From Tubulinosema ratisbonensis (Eukaryota > Microsporidia > Tubulinosematidae): 11,342 bases of DNA. The stretch covers positions 8,916 through 20,257 of the forward strand of contig RCSS01000374.1 of the NCBI GenBank assembly GCA_004000155.1. The letters run 5' to 3'. The stretch's first letter is position 1. The number at the start of each line of letters is the position of its first letter. Below are positions 6,061 to 11,342 of this stretch, in pieces. Under the pieces are notes generated by a model. It searched no databases. It saw nothing but the letters and a program-made list of their open reading frames with translations, and was not told the DNA's origin. A program made the position numbers and the translations under genes.

Positions 6061-7113
6061 ATGCATGAAAAAAAGCTAAAAAATCTTATAAAACATGGAA
6101 AATTAAAAAAGGGAAAATACTTAAATTATGTCTTTGAAGATAAAACAAATATGTTACACTGGGCAGCATTTTACAATAAAATTGGATTATTAAAAAAAAT
6201 AATAAAAAAACATAAAATAAATAGAAAAGGAGGTAAATTTAAAAGTACACCTTTGTTCTTTGCTGCTTATAACAGTAATTATAAGTGTATGTTATATTTA
6301 ATAAAAAATGGAGCAAATTTAAAAAGTACTAATGCTTTAGGATACAATTTATTACACCTTACAGCAAAATTAGATGATATTTTAGGTTACTTGTTTCTAA
6401 AAAAATATGGTGTACCTGAAAACCAAAAAAATTTAGAAGGATTATTGCCTATACACGTTGCACAAAAAAATAACTCAGAAAATGTGCTAACATATTTGAA
6501 TCATGGCAGAAAAGAAGATAATTTAACAAAAATCATTTCTTTTCTTTTTTCAACAAAATTTTTTGCATTTTCATATTGTATTTCTATATTTTATGCAAAT
6601 GTCAATTTTATATATTTTTTCAGTTTATGCATTTTAAAAAACATAAAAAACAGAAACTTTTTAAAATTTAATTTAAATTTTCTTTTAAGTTTATGCATAA
6701 TTTTAGCATTTAAAAATGATTTTTATTTGTTTTACAAAAGCTTTGTTCTGTTTAATTATTTTAATTCAGTCTCATTTAAACAAATAAGAAAAAATAAAAA
6801 AATAGAATTTGAAAAATTAATTTTACAAAATAAATTCAATTTGCATGAATTTTGTGTTTACTGTTTAGATAAAAAAAAGAGACACTGTAAATTTTGTAAA
6901 AGTTGTTTTGATTTTGAAGGATACCATTGTTTCTTTTTAGGTAAGTGTGTGAGTTTTTTAGAGTTACCCAAAATACTTTTGTGTTTTTCATTATTTATCT
7001 CTATTTTCTTCTCAATAGAAAATTCTAATGCCTTATTTCTCAGTGTAAGTTTGTCAGTCAGATTTTATTTATTTTTTATTATTTTAATTTTGAAGACATT
7101 TTTCAAAATTTAA
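6061..7113 (+). CDS. ankyrin-repeat DHHC-type protein S-acyltransferase, Akr1/HIP14-like
   Basis: A 350-residue membrane protein starting at the ATG at 6061; the TTG just before it is not a eukaryotic start. Residues about 30-150 form four ankyrin repeats (NMLHWAAFYN, TPLFFAAYNS, NLLHLTAKLD, LPIHVAQKNN). About four membrane segments follow between 160 and 240, then a cysteine-rich loop at 265-297, then two more membrane segments to the end. This is the Akr1 layout that palmitoylates cytosolic proteins at Golgi or endosomal membranes. In the loop, C265, C268, H275, C276, C279, C282, H289, the catalytic C290 and C296 are kept, but the DHHC signature reads GYHC, and the spacer after C268 is short. 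Yeast Akr1 has DHYC, so variants can work; loss of the Asp is more serious. It is about half the length of yeast Akr1. SAC3 starts 22 bases after its stop. Confidence 0.8.
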   Translation: MHEKKLKNLIKHGKLKKGKYLNYVFEDKTNMLHWAAFYNKIGLLKKIIKKHKINRKGGKFKSTPLFFAAYNSNYKCMLYLIKNGANLKSTNALGYNLLHLTAKLDDILGYLFLKKYGVPENQKNLEGLLPIHVAQKNNSENVLTYLNHGRKEDNLTKIISFLFSTKFFAFSYCISIFYANVNFIYFFSLCILKNIKNRNFLKFNLNFLLSLCIILAFKNDFYLFYKSFVLFNYFNSVSFKQIRKNKKIEFEKLILQNKFNLHEFCVYCLDKKKRHCKFCKSCFDFEGYHCFFLGKCVSFLELPKILLCFSLFISIFFSIENSNALFLSVSLSVRFYLFFIILILKTFFKI

Positions 7114-7135
7114 TTAAAAATTTTAATTTTTAAGA

Positions 7136-8803
7136 ATGCAAAAAGAGGAACTGCATAAAATTTATGAAAGGATGTTAAAGGAAAGAGAAGAAAGAAAAAG
7201 AATCTTAAACAATGATTTCGCACCAAAATGCNTTGATTTTTGCCCAGAACTTGAGAAAATAGAAAGAGTTTTGAGGAATGATATCTCAGTTTTTGAGAAT
7301 GAGTTTATGATAAAAAAGTATCAGAGGTCCTCAGCAGGAAAAGAAAAACCATTTCCAGAGGATATAAGACCATTTACAGTACTAAAAAATTGTATGGATT
7401 ATTTGTATTCCTTAATTTTTANGAATAATGGGTTATTTTTAGATCTTTATAAATTTATTGAGGATAGAAGCAGGGCTGTTAGATTAGACATGACATTTCA
7501 GTCATTAAATTCAAAAGAAAGTGTTTATGAGTTAGAAAAAATGATTAGGTTTTACATTTTGTCCAATAAATTGGTAAATGACCCACAATTTGAAATTCAT
7601 TTAAATTCAGATCAAATCAAAAAAATGATTTTTTCTCTCTTAGAAATTTACTCATCTACNANTCATAACAAAAACTCAGAAGAATTTTTAAGTTACTTTG
7701 TTTTTATAAATTTGACAGACAAAAATGTTTATAATATTTTAAACACTTTTATTTACAAAGAAAAAGTGAAAAAAGCTTTGGAGGTTTACGAATATTTTAA
7801 TCAAAATGATTTTTACAACTTTTTTAAGTGTTATTGTAAATTGGATATTCTTTCTAAGTTTATTTTATTACAAAATAAAAATTTAATGTGGAACAAAGTT
7901 ATTAATTCTTTTAAAAATGCTTTAGTAGAACAAATTGAGTTTAACAAAATTTACAAATTGTTTTATTTACCAAAAGAAGAAGTATATTTTTACTTAAATA
8001 ATAATTTTAACATACAAAGTGATTTGATAGATTTTAAAAGTAATTCAGAGCTAAAAAAAGAAATTTATTTTAAAGAGGTACCTTTAATTAATACTAATAC
8101 TTTGAATACCTTCATTTATTGTGGTGATTTAGATTATAAAATGAGAAAATACATTATTTTAGAATTTATAAAAAATAAAATTAAAATAAATTTACAGCCT
8201 AAACCTCTTCCTATTACAAAAAGACACAAACAAGCAAAAAAATTCAGCAAATTAAAATTAAAAGAAATAATTAAAATAATTATCATTAAGCATAAAGTAT
8301 CTGAAATAATAAAAAAATCAAAAAATTTTGACACAAAGTTACTTTTAGTTCATGACAGAGAATTAAATAATATGTTATTTATTAAAAAAATAAGCAGAGA
8401 AATGTTTTCTGATTACAAACCTAAAATAATTTTACTAGAAAATATGAATGAAGAATTAGGGTTACAATTTAATTTAACATTTTTTTCTGTTTCTAACAAG
8501 AATTGTAAAATAATAAAAGAAAAATATTTTATGTTAAGAAAATTAGTAAATAATTCAAATTTTTGGAACAAAAATATGAATAAAAAAGAAATAATTAATT
8601 TAACAAATGAACCTAAAATTAAAAAATACCAATTAAATGATTTATTAAAAAATAAAGACATAAATGAATCAACAGAAATTATTATTAAGCTTATAGAAAG
8701 TGGATTGAATTCTGATGTATTGAATGATGCATTAGAAGCAATGCATAAAGGAAAAGACATTGAAAATATTTCTGTTTATTTTTACGAAGGAAATTTTGAT
8801 TAA
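7136..8803 (+). CDS. SAC3: SAC3/GANP family mRNA-export protein
   Basis: A 555-residue protein of the SAC3/GANP/THP3 family, the scaffold of the TREX-2 complex that links transcribed genes and mRNPs to the nuclear pore. Family motifs are clear: FCPELEKIER (35-44), KKYQRSSAGKE.PFP.DIRP (60-79), LKNCMDYL (83-90) and the hallmark FIEDRSRAVRLDMTFQ (107-122). The helical repeat and winged-helix part continues to about residue 300. The remaining 250 residues are lysine- and asparagine-rich. LKLKEIIKIIIIKHKVSEIIKK may be a reduced Cdc31/Sus1-binding helix, but this is inference. No FG repeats are visible at the N-terminus, and the protein is much shorter than yeast Sac3 (about 1300 residues). Ns at 7232, 7422, 7660 and 7662 leave three to four residues unread. 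It follows the Akr1-like gene closely. THP3 or the LENG8 type is an alternative within the family. Confidence 0.85.
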   Translation: MQKEELHKIYERMLKEREERKRILNNDFAPKCXDFCPELEKIERVLRNDISVFENEFMIKKYQRSSAGKEKPFPEDIRPFTVLKNCMDYLYSLIFXNNGLFLDLYKFIEDRSRAVRLDMTFQSLNSKESVYELEKMIRFYILSNKLVNDPQFEIHLNSDQIKKMIFSLLEIYSSXXHNKNSEEFLSYFVFINLTDKNVYNILNTFIYKEKVKKALEVYEYFNQNDFYNFFKCYCKLDILSKFILLQNKNLMWNKVINSFKNALVEQIEFNKIYKLFYLPKEEVYFYLNNNFNIQSDLIDFKSNSELKKEIYFKEVPLINTNTLNTFIYCGDLDYKMRKYIILEFIKNKIKINLQPKPLPITKRHKQAKKFSKLKLKEIIKIIIIKHKVSEIIKKSKNFDTKLLLVHDRELNNMLFIKKISREMFSDYKPKIILLENMNEELGLQFNLTFFSVSNKNCKIIKEKYFMLRKLVNNSNFWNKNMNKKEIINLTNEPKIKKYQLNDLLKNKDINESTEIIIKLIESGLNSDVLNDALEAMHKGKDIENISVYFYEGNFD

Positions 8804-8885
8804 ATTTTTTATTAAATTTCCAATTTTTTGTAAGTTTGTATTTCCAAGTAAGATTCTTCGTACTTTTTAAAAAGTATTTGTATTG

Positions 8886-9500
8886 TCAATACAAATTCAC
8901 AAACACAAAACATAACCCACTTATGTAAGAAGATACCCCTTTAAGATTATTAACCCAAGAATTATTACAAACAAATTCATTCTCATACACCAAAATTCTT
9001 CCATTAAATGGATTATCATCCATTAAATCAATAAAAATACTATCACTTTGTAAATCATTGACACTCTTCAAATGTAATTTACCATTCTTAATTTCATAAA
9101 TTGTCTCTGAAGAAAAATCTTTTAGCAATGAAAAATTAGAAATTAAAAATTTAATTTCTGGCTCTTTATAAAAAAAAGAAAACATTTCGTATTTTATCAA
9201 ATTTACATTTAATTTAATTGTAAATGGTTTTGTTTCAGCCAACAAATAAAGTTTATCATCACAGATGATTGTAATTTGGTATGAACTTAGAATAGAAATA
9301 TTCTTTAAGAGTGTTAAAGTAGGAACGGTAAACTCTTTTCCTGGATGTATAAGTGTATAAGAATTCTTTTCAAATAAAAATATTTGGTCTGATGATTGGA
9401 CAGTCAAACATTCTTTTAATGAAAANGTAAGTGTTGTTTTTGAAGAAAAGGTTGATAAAACAGAAATAAAAAATTTTGTGTNTTTNANTTTTAATTTCAT
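8886..9500 (-). CDS. uncharacterised beta-rich protein
   Basis: A 204-residue protein that I do not recognise. It has many short hydrophobic stretches alternating with polar turns (TLLKNISILSSYQITIICDDKLYLLAE, SIFIDLMDDNPFNGRILVYENEFVC), as in a beta-propeller or beta-sandwich, and a hydrophobic C-terminus (YISGLCFVFVNLY). There is no clear signal peptide or membrane helix, no zinc motif and no catalytic signature. Four Ns (9426, 9482, 9486, 9488) fall in its first 25 codons, so the N-terminus is partly unread. The start at 9500 lies 52 bases after the stop of the GATA gene on the same strand and has no C-rich motif. It converges on SAC3 with 82 bases between stops. Openness over 205 codons in DNA this AT-rich argues for a real gene, perhaps a fast-evolving subunit of a known complex. 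Confidence 0.65.
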   Translation of the reverse strand: MKLKXKXTKFFISVLSTFSSKTTLXFSLKECLTVQSSDQIFLFEKNSYTLIHPGKEFTVPTLTLLKNISILSSYQITIICDDKLYLLAETKPFTIKLNVNLIKYEMFSFFYKEPEIKFLISNFSLLKDFSSETIYEIKNGKLHLKSVNDLQSDSIFIDLMDDNPFNGRILVYENEFVCNNSWVNNLKGVSSYISGLCFVFVNLY

Positions 9501-9552
9501 ATTAATTTATAAATTAATTTTTTTTAAAAAAAAATCTAAATAAATTATTTAA

Positions 9553-10005
9553 TTAAAAATACAAATTAAATTTAAAAAAACTACCTGTTTTTTTATATTG
9601 AAACAAAGAAGGATCTTTACATTCAAATTTTAAAACATTAAACATTGACAAATCAAACAAATTAAAATCAGATTTACATTTTCTACAAATATGTTTTACA
9701 TTCAAATTTACATTTTTACAAACATAATCACACAAAATACAAAAAGTAAATTCTTCACGCTTCTTTTTTACTCTAATTTTTCCATCTTTAAAGATTAAAG
9801 GTCTTTTTTTTCCATAAGCTTTTTCGTATAACCCACATGCGTTGCATAAATATTTGTCTTTGTTTATGTTTTTGCGCCAGGCAGGGGTATCTTTGGTACT
9901 GCAATGTGAACAAATTTTATGAAGGATTGTATCTGTTTTGAATCTGAAAAGATAATTTTTGATATCGTATTTAGAATTCTTTACGTTAAAATTGTTAGTT
10001 TTCAT
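9553..10005 (-). CDS. GATA-type zinc-finger transcription factor
   Basis: A 150-residue protein. The GATA finger is C32-x2-C35-x18-C54-x2-C57, with the family sequence CSHCSTKDTPAWRKN, LCNACGLYEKAYGKKRP and the usual basic tail (KKKR at 80-83). Such fingers bind WGATAR sites in the DNA major groove, so it is a nuclear sequence-specific regulator. A second cluster follows, C89-x2-C92-x3-C96-x10-C107-x2-C110, which could bind zinc as a ribbon or a degenerate second finger, then a hydrophobic and aromatic tail. Fungal GATA factors are usually far longer; short ones are normal in Microsporidia. The 18-residue loop is one of the two loop lengths seen in fungi. A CCCTCACC element lies just before the ATG at 10005. 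The unknown 204-residue gene follows on the same strand. Confidence 0.92.
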   Translation of the reverse strand: MKTNNFNVKNSKYDIKNYLFRFKTDTILHKICSHCSTKDTPAWRKNINKDKYLCNACGLYEKAYGKKRPLIFKDGKIRVKKKREEFTFCILCDYVCKNVNLNVKHICRKCKSDFNLFDLSMFNVLKFECKDPSLFQYKKTGSFFKFNLYF

Positions 10006-10016
10006 GGTGAGGGTTT
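10006..10016 (-). promoter_or_regulatory. C-rich start-proximal motif AAACCCTCACC
   Basis: On the minus strand AAACCCTCACC directly precedes the ATG of the GATA gene. It shares the CCT core with four other starts in the window. Confidence 0.45.
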
Positions 10017-10563
10017 ACTTTCTTTCTTTTATGATTTGAGTTTTTGATCAATTTTGTATTTTTTCCTTCAAAATTTTAATTTTTTGTGATTAAATTTTAA
10101 TTTCAAAAAATCAATCAGTAAAATTTAACTTTTTTTCTGTTAAATTTTATAAAACCATAATTTGAAATTTTAAAAAAAATAATAAATGTTAATTTATTTA
10201 ATAAGAATCCAGGTTTATCAGATCTTATTTTTAAAATAAATTGTATTTGAATAATTAATAATTAACTTAGGCATGAAATTAGAATTGTTAAATTTTTCGA
10301 TTATTTTTTTAATAAAAAGGAAATATCACATAAATTTTGAAATTCTTTTTAAATCAAAAATTTTTTCAAGGCTGTTTTTTTGTTAAACCTTTTCTGTAAT
10401 TTAAATTTTAAGACAGAATAAATTTAATCAACAGTAATATAAAATAACAGTTTTTTTTGTGAAAGCTTAAAGTTTTTTTTTTCTATAAAAAATATTATAT
10501 CTACATAAAAATCAAATTTGTTTGTATCTCTAAAAAATTATAAATAAAAACTAATTAATAAAA
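10017..10563. other. AT-rich spacer between GATA gene and transposon remnant
   Basis: No open frame, RNA gene or convincing repeat was seen. Long T runs (for example 10451-10458 and 10472-10481) dominate. The GATA promoter must lie at the left end and the 3' end of the MULE element, including any terminal inverted repeat, somewhere to the right. The partner end of the element is outside the window, so no terminal repeat can be matched. Confidence 0.5.
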
Positions 10564-11342
10564 TCAAATATATTTGTAAATATGCTTGCAAACGTATTTC
10601 TTGAAAAATTTTTTTGCATTTACACAGTAGCCCTTCTACTTCTTCTTCTTTCAAGACATGGTTAATAATTGAGAATGTTTTTTTAATTCTTTAAGTTTTC
10701 GCAAATCATCTGTGTTTCTTTCTTTAACTGTATTTGCTACATCTACCAGATTAAAGTCTCTTTGAATGCTGTTTATAGCATGTGGAATTGTTATATATTG
10801 TTTAAAATCGACACTTTCTTCTAATAATACTAGATCAAAATCTTCTTTTCCTATTTCATCTAAGTTAGTAATAGGTAAAAGATGAAAAACAGGCCTCAGT
10901 TTTTCATAAGAAATTGATACACATCACAAATTTTAAGTACTATATCAATAAATTGAATTATATTTTGCTTCTTATAGGATAAATACTTTTCTTTTATAAT
11001 TCTATTAAAATTTTTTAGGGCATTGTTAGTACTTGGTGAAAATGGCTCGATCCCCTCATACCATTTATTGTTTTTTTGCGAAAAAAATTGTTGTTTAAAA
11101 TCTTCATGACATAATCATATTCATTAAAGTTGCTATACTTAGAATTTATTAATTTTATACAATTTTTAAAGAAAACAAATAAATGAGACTGTTGTAAAAA
11201 ATAAATATCTATTAATATACTTTTTCTTTGTTCACTTTTTAAAGTGGATACCAAATTTTTGATATTTCTAAACACATGTGCCCAACAAAAAATTCTTTTT
11301 GTAATTGTTGTATGTTCATGAGCGAAATGCGCAATTGTGGAG
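10564..11342 (-). mobile_element. decayed MULE-type transposase, C-terminal part, edge-truncated
   Basis: The minus strand, entering from the right edge, reads HFAHEHTTITKRIFCWAHVF then RNIKNL, a MULE transposase C-x2-H-x3-N block. This frame is open from 11342 to a stop at 11015. The homologous reading shifts near the T7/A7 runs at about 11070-11090 into a frame with KWYEGIEPFSPSTNNALKNF (11064 downwards), a strongly conserved MULE segment, stopping at 10896. A third frame (10899 to 10651) continues with LRPVFHLLP and a charged helix, and a fourth carries the first zinc ligands CKC (10616-10624). A fifth gives VCKH (10582-10593), completing a SWIM finger CxC...CxH, with a stop at 10564. At least four frame changes make it a pseudogene unless homopolymer errors explain them. 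The N-terminal catalytic aspartates lie outside the window. Confidence 0.8.

Noticed and set aside
8134..8760. Minus-strand open frames opposite the SAC3 C-terminus, appearing hydrophobic
   Set aside because: They are antisense shadows of lysine- and asparagine-rich codons; the apparent membrane segments are a by-product of this.

Overview
The window looks like a piece of a very AT-rich, gene-compact microsporidian (fungus-related intracellular parasite) nuclear genome. The evidence is a eukaryotic tRNA-Val with internal A and B boxes and a T-run terminator, intronless and shortened versions of eukaryotic nuclear proteins (RNA polymerase III subunit RPC34, a SAC3/GANP protein, a histone-fold TAF, a GATA factor), a short C-rich motif just before several start codons, and a decayed MULE-type transposase. 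The species cannot be named. Scattered N bases point to a low-coverage or polymorphic assembly.

Layout. Positions 1-1395 hold no intact gene, but the minus strand of about 505-993 carries the remains of a broken coding sequence. Positions 1396-5062 hold a TCP10/CPAP-type G-box protein (+), RPC34 (-), a beta-propeller/coiled-coil protein resembling Nup82/Nup88 (-) and a TAF12-like protein (+), with tandem repeats in the spacers around the Nup-like gene. tRNA-Val(CAC) lies at 5094-5166 (-), followed by a cold-shock-domain protein (-) and a 60-residue coiled-coil protein (-). A divergent gene at 6061 encodes an ankyrin-repeat protein with a degenerate DHHC palmitoyltransferase domain, and 22 bases later comes SAC3 (+). 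Converging on SAC3 are an unrecognised beta-rich protein and a GATA zinc-finger protein (both -). From 10006 to 10563 there is AT-rich spacer. From 10564 to the right edge, on the minus strand, is the C-terminal half of a MULE transposase broken by several frameshifts and ending in a recognisable SWIM zinc finger.

Function. Most recognisable genes serve nuclear information flow: Pol III and Pol II initiation (RPC34, TAF12-like), a GATA regulator, a tRNA, RNA binding (cold-shock domain) and mRNA export (SAC3, Nup82/88-like). They are not an operon; orientation alternates and each gene probably has its own short promoter. The oddest items are the centriole-type G-box protein (Microsporidia lack centrioles), the ankyrin-DHHC enzyme whose signature reads GYHC, and the small coiled-coil protein that may be a DASH/Dam1 subunit. 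No defence system, CRISPR array or virus was seen.
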